Shown here piece by piece: positions 1 to 11,700 of a DNA stretch of 64,000 nt. Numbering within the stretch: position 1 is the first letter of the stretch; each line of letters begins with the position of its first letter. Source of the stretch: Tolypeutes matacus (taxonomy: Eukaryota; Chordata; Mammalia; Cingulata; Chlamyphoridae); contig JAKSZT010053928.1 of the NCBI GenBank assembly GCA_026826555.1, positions 3,292,691 through 3,356,690 of the forward strand, written 5' to 3'. The notes under the pieces were generated by a model. That model worked only from the letters and a program-made list of their open reading frames with translations. It was not told the origin of the DNA and did not search any database. Position numbers and translations under genes: made by a program.

Positions 1-24
1 TTAAAAGAGTTTGATTTGTAATAA

Positions 25-310
25 AAAACTTGAAATAAACCAAATGTCCATAAGCATGTGAATGAATAAATTGTGGAAGAATGAACACTACTCAGCATTG
101 AAAAGGAATTAACTGTTGGTTATGAAACCACTTGGAGAAATCTCAATTATGTGGAGTGAAAGTTTTTATACAATTCTAGAAAATGGAAACCAGTCTTTAG
201 TGACAGAAGGTAGATCAGTGGTTCCCTGGTGAAGGGAAGTAGGGAATTTTTACTAAATTCTTAATTTTACTTTGGGTGTTTGAATAGCATTAAATTAAAA
301 CTGGAAAAAA
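25..310 (+). mobile_element. Old LINE-1 (L1M-type) 3' end fragment
   Basis: Reads like the classic mammalian L1 3' tail in sense orientation: matches to ACTACTCAGCA-AAAAGGAAT, GAATCTCAA-TTATG-GAGTGAAAG and GACAGAAGGTAGATCAGTGGTT at the expected spacing. Heavily diverged, no ORF and no clear TSD. It is one of only two L1 fragments in the window in the same orientation as ATF2. Confidence 0.6.
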
Positions 311-999
311 GCAATGGTAAGAATAGAAGGAAATATATGATGATACCTGACTGTTATAAAATGGGATAATATCTAGCCTAGACAAATTATATCTTTGAAA
401 AACCGAAAGTTTCAACTGTGATTATAAAATTGTTTGTAAGGAATCTTTGAAAAGTCATGGGGATATATGAAAAAGTACTGGAGCACTGAACAGGGGTAGT
501 GGCTTGGTTTCAAAACAAAACAGAAAAAGATGGATTCCAAACATCTATAAGCTAGTAACTTAGTATTGACATCGAGTATTGACATCCATTAGAGTTATGG
601 ATAAATAGTTTGCGTGCATATTCAAAACATAAAGCAGTGACTACTGTTAATCAGTATGGGTTCCCTAAAAATAAGGCATATCAAATTTTTGACAAAGTTT
701 TTGATAGGCTAGGAGGAAACAGCATAAAATAGTAGCAAGACATTGTACAGTTTACAATGCTATTTAAGTTCTAGTTTTATCCCATGTCTGAGTGGGGCAA
801 TTGAGGCCTGCATAGGAAAATCAACAGCCTCCTTTATTCTGGGACTGTGCTGACTGTAAGGTCAGCTGGAGGGGCTTCAAGTTAAGCAGTAGCAACAACT
901 CTGACTTAGCAGCTTCCTCTCTGGGGAAGGCCTGCTCTCCGAGGCCCTTATGTGGCCTCTTCCCTCCCTTTGAGGAACTGAGAAACTGCTCAAGTCACA

Positions 1000-1170
1000 C
1001 AGGCTTTGGAGTCAGTCTGAAGTCCTCCTGTTTCCACAACTTGCTACATGCGTCTTTGAGCAAATTATTTTACCCTCTAAGCTCCAGTTTGCCCTAAGTA
1101 AAGTAGGGGACTAAAGGACCATGCAAACTTTAAACTGTTATTAGAATACATGGAAAGTATATTTAAAGCA
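1000..1170 (+). repeat. MIR SINE (sense)
   Basis: Follows the MIR core in order: CTTTGGAGTCAG, then a degraded CCACAACTTGCTA, then TTTGAGCAAATTATTTTACCCTCTAAGCTCCAGTTT, corresponding to the 'gggcaagttacttaacctctctgagcctcagtttcc' segment of the family. Ancient and diverged; no function expected. Confidence 0.65.
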
Positions 1171-1183
1171 TTTTTTAAAGTAA

Positions 1184-1262
1184 TCACTTGCATTACTATT
1201 ACATATTCACTTGCATTACTTGCATTACTATTCACTTGCAATCACTTGCATTACTATTCACA
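1184..1262. repeat. Short imperfect tandem duplication
   Basis: The motif CACTTGCATTACTATT recurs three to four times with small deletions. It is a local slippage product in otherwise unrecognised intron. Confidence 0.8.
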
Positions 1263-1620
1263 TAAAAGCTGAAAAGAATGAAGTTATATGTGTTGTGAAA
1301 TGATGTTTAAGACATAACATTGAAAAAAAAGGCAAGTTACAGATTATGATGTGTCATCATCCTGTTTCTATAAAACAAAACAAAACCGTATTTTCTCTAT
1401 GAGCATTTATATATATGTAAGTGCATAGAAAAAGTTCTTGAATTATATATGCCAAATGACAAAAGCAATTACTTCTAGGGAGGAAATGGGATTGAGTTGG
1501 GGTCAAGGAATATTTTGTTGTATCTATATTGTCGGAACTTTTTACAATGGGAATAGAGTGTATAAACACATTGTTTTTATAACGTTATATGGCCTAAAAA
1601 TGTATACCTTATTTTGAAAT

Positions 1621-1663
1621 AAAAATATTTAAAGAGGAAAAAAATAAAAAAATAAAAAAATAA

Positions 1664-1698
<35 letters not shown>

Positions 1699-1738
1699 AT
1701 TATATGCAAGCTAAAAAAAAAATAAATAAATAAATAGT
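1621..1738. repeat. A-rich (TAAA)n simple repeat
   Basis: Two blocks of AAAT/TAAA tetranucleotides separated by TTATATGCAAGC. Probably the expanded A-tail of a decayed retroposon, since the upstream 40 bases include AATAAAAATA-type motifs. Confidence 0.85.
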
Positions 1739-1739
1739 A

Positions 1740-1845
1740 GCAAGAGCTTTGAACTTGAAGTAATAGATTTAGGTTCCAGCCACAAATATATTACTAATAA
1801 AGGGTGTGATTTTGGGCAAGATAATCAGGAAAGGACTCTTTCTGA
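1740..1845 (+). repeat. MIR-like fragment
   Basis: Contains TTAGGTTCCAGCCAC and GTGATTTTGGGCAAG at MIR-like spacing (the 'gacctgggttc...tgtgaccttgggcaag' core). Weak, strongly diverged match. Confidence 0.4.
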
Positions 1846-1849
1846 CGAT

Positions 1850-2140
1850 ATCTTTCAAGCTCAGACTTGAAAGATAAGTAGAATTTGGAAAAGGAGGAGG
1901 ACTGTATAACATGGAACAGTGAGAACAAATCACAGAACTGCAGAAGCATGAAACATGAGCAACAGGTATCTTAAATTGACTGGATTATGTGAGTAAGATT
2001 TTTGAAAGAGGTTGGAAAGATGGGCTTAAAATGGGTAGGTAAGAAGAGTTTATATTATGTTCTCTAAGCAATAGGGACCTATTACAAGTTTTTAGCAATT
2101 GTATATCATGATAAAAGCTGTTAAATTTAAGAAGGCTAAT
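1850..2140 (-). repeat. Possible L2 fragment (antisense)
   Basis: Purine-rich text of the type 'gacttgaaagataagtagaa...ggaggagg...cagaagcatgaaacatgag...' resembles the reverse complement of the L2 3' region. Low certainty; a profile search would settle it. Confidence 0.35.
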
Positions 2141-2894
2141 AAAGTGGCACTCAGGCTATATTTCAGTTAGGAATGTTTTTGGCTATAAGTGATTGAATAC
2201 ACGACTAATGGTAGTTTAAACAAATAGAGGCTTGTATTTCTCAGTAAATCCAAAGATAGATTGTTGATGGCAAATGTTCCAGGCTAGCTCCACTATGGTT
2301 CTTTTGGCCTTGCCTCAGGCTTGTCACCCCCACCATGGCAAGATGGGCTACTGCAGCTCTAGTCAACTTATCAGCATATAAAACAGGTAAAAGAGACACA
2401 TGGTAACAACTTCATCTTTTTTTCCTGATAAAGGAAAGGTTTTTCTAAAAACTACACAGCAGACTTCTGCTTATATCTTATTGGCCAAAAATGCATCACA
2501 TGGGCTACCCTCAGCTCTTAGAAAGATAGGAGAAAGTTGCTCCTCTGCTCTGCTTTAAAATCACGGACCTGTTGTATAAAGAGGAAGGCAGGAATGACTA
2601 TTGGAGAGATAATGTATATGTCTGTCACAGACAGATTGGACAATGAAGGATTGAATGGAATGAGAGAGAGAGAAGGGAGAAAAACCACAAAAGAACCTAT
2701 TAAATAGTCCAGCTAGAAAATTGATAATGAGGACTTGAATTAAAGAAGCAGTGGGTAGGCAAGAGAAGTCATTTTGTTGGAATATTGCAAAGGTGTGATG
2801 ATTTACTATTTGACAGTTTGCAGCAAGCAATTGGAAACCTAGGATTTAGAGAGATCAGAGTTGAAGAAAGATTTTGTTATGTTAATACTCTCTT

Positions 2895-3012
2895 ACCTTT
2901 TCCACTGGAAGGGTAGATCTCCTGAGGCTGGGATCTAGTTCTCTTTTATTTTTATATTTCCTTTTGAGTTTTCCTTAATGCTTTGCACATAGGAAAAGGA
3001 ATGAAATTGGAA
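2895..3012 (+). repeat. L2 3'-end fragment
   Basis: Matches the L2 tail order: CCACTGGAAGGGTAGATCTCC, GAGGCTGGGATCTAGTTC, then AATGCTTTGCACATAGGAAAAGGAATGAA. Diverged. Confidence 0.4.
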
Positions 3013-3519
3013 AGGGATTTAAGAGTTTGTTTTTAGACATTGCTTGCTGGTGGAATATCCATATAGAAATGTTTGCCTGTAGGTAAAAGTATTGGACTAG
3101 AACTTATGGCAGTGATTAGGACTATAGATAGAAATTTTGCTAGCTCATTTCCATAACTACACAGTATGGTCCTTGAAAGACTGCATAGTATTTGCTCATT
3201 TAATATTTTTCTGAATGAATGAAATTTGTTCAATTCACTATAAGTAGTTTTATGTAATTGAGCAGGAAAGATTTATCCTGATACACAGGGTTCCTAGCCT
3301 TTCTTCTGCAGGTGCAAAATCTGCATGTTAAATGTTTATCTAATCGCATAAGAAGATGGAACATAAGGTTTAGTGGTCAATAAACGTGTTTTATTTTACA
3401 TTCAAATAGAGAAAGTAATAAGTTTAGTGAAAATCAAACCATGAAATTTACATTTTAAACTCTTTATTTAAAAATATGTACTACAAAATGTTTAGCTATT
3501 TCTTACTATTTTATTATAG

Positions 3520-3589
3520 GCAATACAAGGACCTGTGGAATATGAGTGATGACAAACCCTTTCTATGCACTGCCCCTGGATGTGGCCAG
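3520..3589 (+). CDS. ATF2: ATF2 coding exon: residues ~12-34 with the zinc-finger Cys pair
   Basis: Seventy bases bounded by TATTATAG at 3519 and GTAATA at 3590. The first base completes a codon split in the upstream exon; the next 23 codons read QYKDLWN-MSDDKPF-LCTAPGCGQ, which I recognise as the N-terminal part of ATF2. The two cysteines (C-x4-C) are the first half of its C2H2 zinc finger; the two histidines are 21 kb away in the next exon. ATF2 is a nuclear bZIP factor that homodimerises or pairs with JUN at CRE/AP-1 sites. This N-terminal finger region belongs to the transactivation domain. The ATG at 3542-3544 (Met19 in human numbering) has A at -3 and could serve transcripts that skip the upstream start. 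The homologue CREB5 has a different N-terminal context, and ATF7 differs in later exons, so ATF2 is a firm call. Confidence 0.97.
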
Positions 3590-4087
3590 GTAATAATATA
3601 AATTATTTTAAATCATTTTGTATATTCATATTTAGAATATGTTGTCATTAAAAGTATTCTCTTATAATGTTTTCTAAAATTTTGGAGTTAGGATGAAATA
3701 ATCCAGAAAAGTTTTGGGAAGAAAGTCTTTTTTTCCCTCAGTTTTCATATCTGAGTTTTAGAAAATGCAATCTAGTTTGGGAAAAAAAAAGTTAGGTCTT
3801 GTAATAAAAAGTTAGACACCCTGGACAGAAAACCAGGCTTTAAAAGGATTTTCCTTTGACTGAAAATCATTGATAAACTGCCTAATTGGAAGTCAAATAT
3901 TTATTATCTTGTATAAAAAGTGTTTTATTTACTGAACTCTTTTGAAATTATCTGATATGTACCTCTGACAATATTACTAATGTATTAATGTTCTTAGGTC
4001 TAACATCTTTAATACAGAGCATGCTTGGGAGCAGTTTCAGAAAATAATATTTCAGTATGTATTTTTTATTTTTTAGAACTGTGTTTT

Positions 4088-4198
4088 TTAATTTAATTTA
4101 ATTTAATTTAATTTAATTTAATTTAATTTAATTNNNNNNNNNNTTTAATTTAATTTAATTTAATTTAATTTAATTTAATTTAATTTAATTTAATTATT
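4088..4198. repeat. (TTTAA)n microsatellite with a 10-N assembly gap
   Basis: Perfect TTTAA pentamers on both sides of ten N at 4134-4143. The array lies where the adjoining antisense SINE should have its A-rich tail, so it is probably an expanded tail. True length is unknown because of the gap. Confidence 0.95.
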
Positions 4199-4516
4199 TC
4201 TTCTACCCCCCTCAATATAAGTACTCGCTGTCTGCTCTCTGTGGCTGTTCGTTGTGTGCTGTCTGTGTCTGCTCATCTTCTTTTAGGAGGCGCTGGGAAC
4301 CGAACCCGGGTCCTCCCATGTAGGAGGGAGGCGCCCAATCGCTTGAGCTACATCCGCTCCCTGCTTGTTGTGTCTCTCATTGTGTTTCCTCGTTGCACCA
4401 GCTTGTTGCGTCAGTTTGCTGCCTTGCTTGTCTTCTTTAGGAGGCACCGGGAACCAAACCCGGGATATCCCATGTGGGAGATGGGTGCCAAACTGCTTGA
4501 GCCACATTCACTCCCC
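4199..4516 (-). mobile_element. Dimeric tRNA-derived SINE (DAS-type)
   Basis: Two tRNA-like monomers read on the minus strand. The right one spans about 4425-4516, and the left about 4285-4365, carrying GAACCGAACCCGGG (complement of a tRNA B box). Each ends GAGC(T/C)ACAT-CC(G/A)CTCCC in the + orientation. T-rich DNA and the pentamer array lie at the 3' end. Flanks GTGTTTTTTAA (about 4081) and GTGTGTTTTAA (about 4522) may be a degraded TSD. Confidence 0.85.
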
Positions 4517-4689
4517 TCAGTGTGTTTTAACAGACCATTAAATTACTAATCTGTGCTATTATAATTATCCTAATCTTAAAATGATTGTAGACACTAAGGA
4601 AGCATGAAAGGATAAATTTGTGTAATGAAATTACAAAGTACTTAAATATACAGTCTATAAATCATAAGCATTAAGGTGCTTCATTGGTT

Positions 4690-5685
4690 CTCATTTATTT
4701 TTTTAGTTGATATTTTAAATTGAAGTATAATTGGTATCCAATAATCTGCACATACTTATAGTATATAATTTATTAAGTTTTGACTTACATGTATACCCAT
4801 AAAACTATCACCACAGTGATGATGATGAACATATCTATCACCCCAAAAGTTTCCCATGCCAATTTGTAATCCTTCCTTTCCAATCATCCATTGTTCCTCT
4901 TCTGTAGGCAACCACTGATCTGCTTTCTGTAAACATATATTAGTTTGCATTTTGCAGACTTTTATATAATTGAAATCATACAATATGTGTTTTGTGTTTT
5001 TTTGAAGTACCAGGGATTGAACCCAGGACTTCATAATCAGGCACTCAACCACTGAGCTACAGTCACTCCCCAGTGGGAGCTGGTTTTTTCATTTGTTTGT
5101 TTTTAGGAGGTACTGGGGATCGAACCTGGGACCTCATATATGGGAAGCAGGCACTCAACCCCTTGAGCTACATCTGCTTCCCATACAGTATGTATTTTTG
5201 TCTGGCTTCTTGCACTTTACATAATTATTTTGAGATTTCTCCATGTAATCAATAGTTAATCTAGCTCATTCCACAATTTGTATATCCATTTACCTGTTTA
5301 TGGGCATTAGGTTTATTTCCCAGTTTTTAGTTATTGCAAGTAAAGTTATAAACATTCATGTACAAGTCTTCATGTGGATGCATGCTTTTCTTGGGTAAAT
5401 ACCTAAGAGTGTAATGGCTGGATAGATTATGTTTAACATGTTAGGAAATTACCAAACCGTTTTTCAAAGTGGATGTACCATTTTACAGAAATTTTTGGTA
5501 GTTTTCAGTGTAGAGTTCTTGTATGTCTTTCATTAAATTTATTCTTAAATATTTTATCTCTTTGATGCTATTGTAAATTAAATTGTTTATTAAATTTAAT
5601 TTTTCGCTTGTTTGCTGCTAGTTCATAAAAAATTGATTTTTGTATATAAACCTTATATCCTGCAAACTACCTGAGTAATTTTAAT
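4690..5685 (-). mobile_element. Old L1 fragment, internally deleted, hosting a SINE
   Basis: On the minus strand this is the L1 3'UTR (4690-4988), the ORF2 C-terminal region (5182 to about 5505) and then, abruptly, reverse-transcriptase-region sequence (about 5505-5685). The intervening ORF2 segment is missing. No open frame survives. Antisense to ATF2. Confidence 0.7.
4989..5181 (-). mobile_element. Dimeric DAS-type SINE with TSD
   Basis: Two monomers (about 5005-5070 and 5103-5181), each with a complemented B box (GGGATTGAACCCAGG; GGGATCGAACCTGGG) and an A-box end (CACTGAGCTACAG; CTTGAGCTACATC). The joint is a T/G-rich linker. TSD CATACAATATGT (4977-4988) against CATACAGTATGT (5182-5193), one mismatch. 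The two monomers differ in sequence, so this is a genuine dimer family rather than a tandem duplication. Confidence 0.88.
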
Positions 5686-5814
5686 ATACCTTATGCCTCC
5701 ATCACCCTGGTTGAAAATGATTACAACTACATTTTTTTCTTTTAAATGCAAATTAAAACTTTATTTTTATTTGACTTTTATCTCCATAATTAGTTTTACA
5801 GAGGTCCAGACAGT

Positions 5815-6065
5815 ATTATTCAAGTGGCAGATCATGTTATGGCCATTAATGGATTATGAAATCAATTTAGTAGGTCCCAACAAGTATTTTTTTTTAATGA
5901 AATGAAAGAGAAAATATAGGTGTATCATACATATTAAATTTAAATATTATTTTGTGAAACATATTTTAATTATGTGTGTGGATGGGGAATAATCATATTA
6001 TGTATCCTACTTCCTGTGGGTCACAGAGGAAAAATGTTTGAAAATCATTGCTATAGAATATTGTT
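5815..6065 (+). repeat. Possible old DNA-transposon (hAT/MER-type) fragment
   Basis: The order GGATTATGAAATCAATTTAGTAGG, then a T-run, TATTTTGTGAAACATATTTTAATTATGTGTG and TGTGGGTCACAGAGGAAAAATGTTTGAAAATCA resembles a common mammalian MER-type repeat ending in 'gtttgaaaaccactg'. The exact family is not recalled with certainty. Confidence 0.35.
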
Positions 6066-6194
6066 TGGTTTGTAGTCTTGTGCTGATTTTCAGTAATCTT
6101 TGAAGATGCATTACACAAAGGGGATCCATACTTAAATGATTTGTCCTTTATTTTAAAAGCATTATAGCAAATATTTATGAGGCTAACATTTTAA

Positions 6195-6540
6195 AAAATA
6201 TTTTTCATGGAAAACATCCAAGGGTAAATAGTGAGGTATAATAGACCCACATGAACTCATCAGTTAGCTGTAGTAATTATCAGTATTTTATCAATCTTGT
6301 TTTACCCATATTCCTACATTTTTGGAGAGGTTTGGAGAATTTTAAAGCAAATTTTAGACACCAAGTAATTTCATCCTTAAATGCTTCAAGGTACATATCT
6401 TAACTGATAAGTTCTTGTAAAAATATGTAATCACCATGCCATTACTCATCTAACAGAATTAATAGAAATACCATATTATCATTTAATATGTAGTCCATCT
6501 TCATAACTCTCCAGTTGTCTTAAAGATTTGCATATGGTGG
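6195..6540 (-). mobile_element. L1M 3'UTR fragment (antisense)
   Basis: Matches the L1M-type 3'UTR in the minus orientation: AAACATCCAAGGGTAAATAG, AGACCCACATGAACTCATCA, then CAAATTTTAGACACCAAGTAATTTCATCC and CTCCAGTTGTCTTAAAGATT. A similar segment occurs at 55690-55900. Confidence 0.55.
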
Positions 6541-7129
6541 TCTTTTATTCTTTAACAGTGTTTCCTCTCCCCTCTTTCTTTTCCTTTTCCTTTTTTTTTT
6601 TTTTTAACTACGCAAAACTGGTTATTTTTCCTTCAGATTGTCCCATATTCCATTAGCTGTTTGTTTCCTCATGTTGTCACCTAATTCCTATATTTCCAAT
6701 AAACTGGTAATTTAATCTAGAGGCTTATATTAAGTTCACTTTTTGGGGGAAGGGAGCAAGAATACTTTAGAGGTGGTGCTGTGCTCTTCCTATTACATCG
6801 TATCAGGAGGCACATAACATCCAGAGTTCCACTTGTGGTTGTTTTAAAGTTGGTTAGTGGTTTCTATCAATCTGTTACAAGTTCCTCATCAATCATTTTT
6901 CAGTTGGTTGTAGCATCTGTTGATTATTTTCATGGCTTAGAGCCATTATTTCATTAGGAATTGAAAAATGATCATTTTCTGACTTGATCTTTCCTTCTGC
7001 ATTTATTTGCTGAAATTGTTTATAAAGAATTTTACTCAACTACTCGGTCATCCTGAAACCAAGAAAAAGCAAGATTAACGCTTTATTTTTTTCCTCTGTC
7101 AGCTTTCAGAGTAGCGAATTGGTGCTACA

Positions 7130-8703
7130 GCTTTCAGAGATGACCATTTGAGAGTTTTGGGTAAACTTTTTATTGAGATACAAATTGCATGTAGAAAAGT
7201 GCTTATATAGAAGGTATACAGAAAATATAGCTAAATCAACTGGCAACCAGAATAAGAGGTAGACTGCTACTAGCATCCTAACACCCCTCCTCCTTCTACC
7301 CATGTTGCCTCTAATTTCTGCTCTCCACTTAACCTTCACTCTACCACCCCTTCTCTACTAATACCATAGATTAGTTTTACCCTTTTTTGAATTTTATAGA
7401 AATGGAATGCTACCTTATGTACTCTTGTTTCTGGCTTCTTTTCATTTAATATTATGTTTGTGAGGTTCACCCATGTTGGTACACATTGTAGTTCATTTGT
7501 TCTCATTAATAGTTTCCTACTTTGTGAATGGAAAGTTTATTTATCCATTCAACTATTGATAGACTTTTGGGGCATTTCCAATTTGAGGCTATGATGAATA
7601 TGGACATTGTTGGTTTTGGTTTTGGGTTTATTTTTAGCTATCCATTTTATCAGTCATTTACTACATGCCTTTCTCTTTTTTTAACTTTTGATTTTGAAAT
7701 AATTTTTAACTTAAAGGACTGTTATAAAAATAATACAGATGGGAGTGGGTAGAGCTTAGTTGTTGAGCATCTGCTTCCCATGTATGAGGTCCTGGGTTCA
7801 ATCCCTGATAACTCTTTTTTAAAAAAGAAGTTCAAAAATAATAATAATACAGAGAACTCCAATATACCCCCTTCCCAGATACCCAGATTTACCAACTTTT
7901 AACATTTTGCCACATTTGTATCTGTCTCTCTGTGTATCTTATTTCTAACATTTGAAAGTAGGTTGCATGCATCATGCTCCTTTACCATTTAATACTTCTA
8001 TGTCTATTTCCTAAGAACAAGGACAGTCACTCTTGAACCACATTAAGTACAATTATCAAGTGCAAGAAATTTAACAGTAATATAAAGCATACAGTCTATA
8101 TTCTAATTTTTTCAATTGTCCCAATAATATCCTTTTGTATATTTTTCTCTTCCATTATTAGATCCAGTCCATGATCATATATAACATTTAATTGTCATTC
8201 TCTCTCTTTTTAATTGTGGTAACATATATACAACATAAAATTTCCCTCCTCAACCACTTCCAAGCATATAATTCATTGGCATCAAACACCTTCACAGTGT
8301 TGTACTTACTATCATTACCATCCATTACTGAGACTTTTCCATCACCCCAAATAAAGATCCTGCACCCATTTTGCATTAACTCCCCATTTCCGCTCCCCCC
8401 ATCCCTGGTAACCTATACTTTCTATCTGAATTTGCATATTCAGGTTATTTCACATAAGTGGAATCGTACAATATCTGTCCTTTTGTGTCTGGCTTATTTT
8501 ACTCAACATGATATCTTCTGGGTTCAAACATGTATCACTTTTGAAGACTGAGTATGTACGGGTGTATGTGTGTGTGTGTATTTATTTATCCATTCCATCT
8601 GTGGATGGACACTTGGGTTGCTTCCACCTTTTGGCTATTGTTAATAATAGTGCCATGGACATTGATATACAAATAGCTGTTCGAGTGTCTGCTTTCACTT
8701 CTT
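7130..8703 (-). mobile_element. Older L1M 3' region, left half (split by a younger L1)
   Basis: Minus-strand L1M 3'UTR and ORF2 C-terminal text. Landmarks include AACTTTTTATTGAGATACAAATTGCAT, GAACTCCAATATACCC, AATTGTCCCAATAATATCC, then near 8580-8700 TGGACACTTGGGTTGCTTCCACCTTTTGGCTATTG. Several old pieces may be joined here, since the 7540-7680 text repeats the 8590 motif. It breaks off at 8703 and resumes at 15425, where the younger L1 was inserted. Confidence 0.65.
7740..7843 (+). mobile_element. Monomeric DAS-type SINE (sense)
   Basis: TGGGAGTGGGTAGAGCTTAG head, GCTTCCCATGTATGAGGTCC, and B box GGTTCAATCCC, followed by an A-rich tail. Flanked by ATAATACAGA (7730-7739 and 7844-7853) as TSD. 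One of four SINE loci in the same orientation as ATF2. Confidence 0.75.
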
Positions 8704-11700
8704 TTTTTTTTTTTTAACTTTATTTTGTACATTTAATAATTGAAAACATAAGCAATAAAAAAACTAAAAAGTAAACACAGATGAATAAATATATACATTT
8801 CTCAATTAAATGTAATGGATACATGTAAAATTTTTTGTTGTTTTGTTTTTTGTTTGTTTTTTTGTTTTTTTGTGTGTGTGAATCAAACAATATATTACAC
8901 AATATATTTGGTTCATAGTAATGCATTCATACAGTATTTGTCCTTTTGTGTCTGGCTTGCTTCACTCAACATAATGTTCTCCAGATTCATCCATGTTGCC
9001 ATATGCTTTATGACTTCATTTCTTCTTACAGCTGCATAATATTCCATCGTGTAAATAGACCACAGTTTGTTTATCTATTCATCTGTTGATGGACACCTGG
9101 GTTGTTTCCAACTTTTGGCAATGATGAATAATGTGGCTATGAACATTGGTGTGCAGATGTCTGTTCGTGTCACTGCTCTCAGTTCTTCTGGGTATATACC
9201 CAGTGGTGGTATTGCAGGGTCACGTGGCAAGTCTATATTCAACTTCTTTAGGAACTGCCAAACAGTCCTCCATAGTGGTTGTACCATCCTGCATTCCCAC
9301 CAACAGTGAAGAAGTGTTCCTATCTCTCCACATCCTCTCCAACACTTGTAGTTCTCTGTCTTTTTAATAGAGGCCATTCTGATAGGTGAGAAATGATATC
9401 TCATTGTAGTTTTGGTTTGCATTTCCCTAATCATGAGTGATGTTGAGCATTTCTTCATGTGTTTTTTTGCCATTTGTATTTCTTCTTCGGAGAAATGTCT
9501 ATTCAGGTCTTTGGCCCATTTTTTAATTGGGTCATTTGTCTTTTTATTGTTGAGCTGTAACATCTCTTTATATATCCTGGATATTAAACCCTTATCAGAT
9601 ATGTGATTTCCAAATATTTTTTCCCATTGAGTCGGCTGCCTTTTCACCCTTCTGACAAAGTCCTGTGAGGTGCAAAAGTGTTTAATTTTGAGGAGGTCCC
9701 ATTTATCTACTTTTTCTTTTGTTGCACGTGCTTTGGGTGTGAAGTCCAAGAAACCACCACCTACTACAATGTCTTGAAGATGTTTCCCTACATTTTCTTC
9801 TAGTAGTTTTATGGTCCTGGCTTTTATATTTAGATCTCTGATCCATTTTGAGTTGATTCTTGTAAAGGGGGTGAGATAGGGGTCCTCTTTCATTCTTTTG
9901 GTTATAGATATGCAGTTCTCCCAACACAGTTTGTTGAAGAGACTGTTTTTTCCCATCAGCATGGGCTTGGTAGGTTTGTCAAAAACCAGTTGACTGTATA
10001 GGTGAGGGTTTATTTCTGGATTCTCAATTCTATTCCACTGATCGATATGTCTATCTTTATGCCAGTACCTTGCTGTTTTGACCACTGTAGCTTTGTAATG
10101 TGTTTCAGGGTCAGGCAGTGAAATTCCTCCCACATTGCTCTTCATTTTTAGAATACTTTTGGCTATTCGGGTGCACTTACCCTTCCAGATGAATTTGGTA
10201 ATTGCCTTCTCTAATTCTGTAAAGTAAGCTGTTGGGATTTTGATTGGTATTGCATTGAATCTATAAATCAGTTTGGGCAAGATTGACATCTTCACGATAT
10301 TTATTCTTCCAATCCATGAACACGGAATGTCTTTCCATTTGTTTAGGTCTTTTTAAATTTCTTTTAGCATTGTTTTGTAGTTTTCTGCATATAGGTCCTG
10401 TACTTCCTTGGTTAAATTAACTCCTAGGTATTTGAGTCTTTTTGTTGCTATTGAAAATGGAATTTTCTTCCTGATTTCCTCCTCAGATTGCTCAGTACTT
10501 GTGTACAAAAATATTGCTGATTTTTGCATGTTGATCTTATATCCTGCCACTTTGCTGAACTCATTTATTAGTTCAAGTAGCTTTGTTGTGGATACTTCAG
10601 GATTTTCTAAATACAGGATCATGTCATTGGCAAACAGTGAGAGTTTTACTTCCTCTTTTCCTATTTGGACGCCTTTAATTTTTTTGTCTTGTCTAATTGC
10701 CCTAGCTAGAACTTCTAGTACAATGTTGAATAACAATGGTGACAATGGGCATCCTCGTCTTGTTCCTGATCTTAGGGGGAAAGCTTTCAACCTTTCCCCA
10801 TTGAGTATGATGTTGGCTGTGGGTTTTTCATATATGCCTTTTATCATATTGAGGAATTTTCCTTTTATTCCTATCTTTTGAAGTATTTTTATCAAAAAAG
10901 GATGTTGGATTTTCTCGAATGCCTTTTCTGCATCTATTGAGATGATCATGTGGTTTTTTTCTTTCAACTTGTTAATGTGGTGTATTACATTGATTGATTT
11001 TCTTATGTTGAACCAGCCTTGCATACCAGGAATAAATCCCACTTGGTCGTGATGTATAAGTCTTTTGATATGCTGTTGGATTCGATTTGCAAGTATTTTG
11101 TTGAGAATTTTTGCATCTATGTTCATTAGAGAGATTGGTCTGTAATTTTCTTTTCTTGTGGAATCTTTATCTGGCTTTGGTATTAGGGTGATGTTGGCTT
11201 CATAAAATGTGTTGGGTAATTTTCCCTCCTCTTCAATTTTTTTGGAAGAGTTTAAACAGGATTGGTGTTAATTCTTTTAGAAATGCTTGGTAGAACTCAC
11301 CTGTGAAGCCATCTGGTCCTGGACTTTTCTTTGCTGGGAGATTTTTGATGACGGATTCAATCTCCTTAATTGTGATTGGTTTGTTAAGTTCTTGTATTTC
11401 TTGTTGTGTCAGTGTAGGTTGGTTATGAGTTTCTAGAAATTTGTCCATTTCATCCAGGTTGTCTAGTTTGTTGGCATATAGTTTCTCATAATATCCCCTT
11501 ATGATTCTTTTTATTTCTGTGAGGTCATTTGTAATTTCCCCCCTTTCATTTCTGATTGTATTTATTTGCATCTTCTCTCTTTTTTTTCTTTGTTAGTCTA
11601 GCGAGGGGTTTGTCAATATTATTGATCTTTTCAAAGAACCAGCTTTTGGTTTTGTTGATTTTCTCTATTGCTTTTTTGTTCTCATTTTCATTTATTTCCG

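Larger units (their letters stand above)
1..3519 (+). other. ATF2: ATF2 intron, 3' part (partial)
   Basis: Intron leading into the first coding exon of the window; its 5' end is off the left edge. The acceptor is a T-rich tract ending in TTATTATAG at 3519. It contains an old L1 fragment, MIR/L2 debris and a simple A/T repeat, listed separately. In 311-1000, 2150-2900 and 3010-3519 I recognise no repeat family and no exon. The preceding coding exon, which should encode the first ten or so ATF2 residues, was looked for here and not found. Confidence 0.85.

Noticed and set aside
3441..3458. ATGAAATTTACATTTTAA resembling the ATF2 N-terminal MKFK start
   Set aside because: It runs into a stop after five codons and has no donor site; the true first coding exon is not in the window.
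9146..9367. Plus-strand ORFs across the L1 (also 10408-10881, 11556-11882, 13688-14174)
   Set aside because: They are shadows of L1 ORF2/ORF1 read on the wrong strand; composition is Leu/Phe/Ser-rich with no family motifs.
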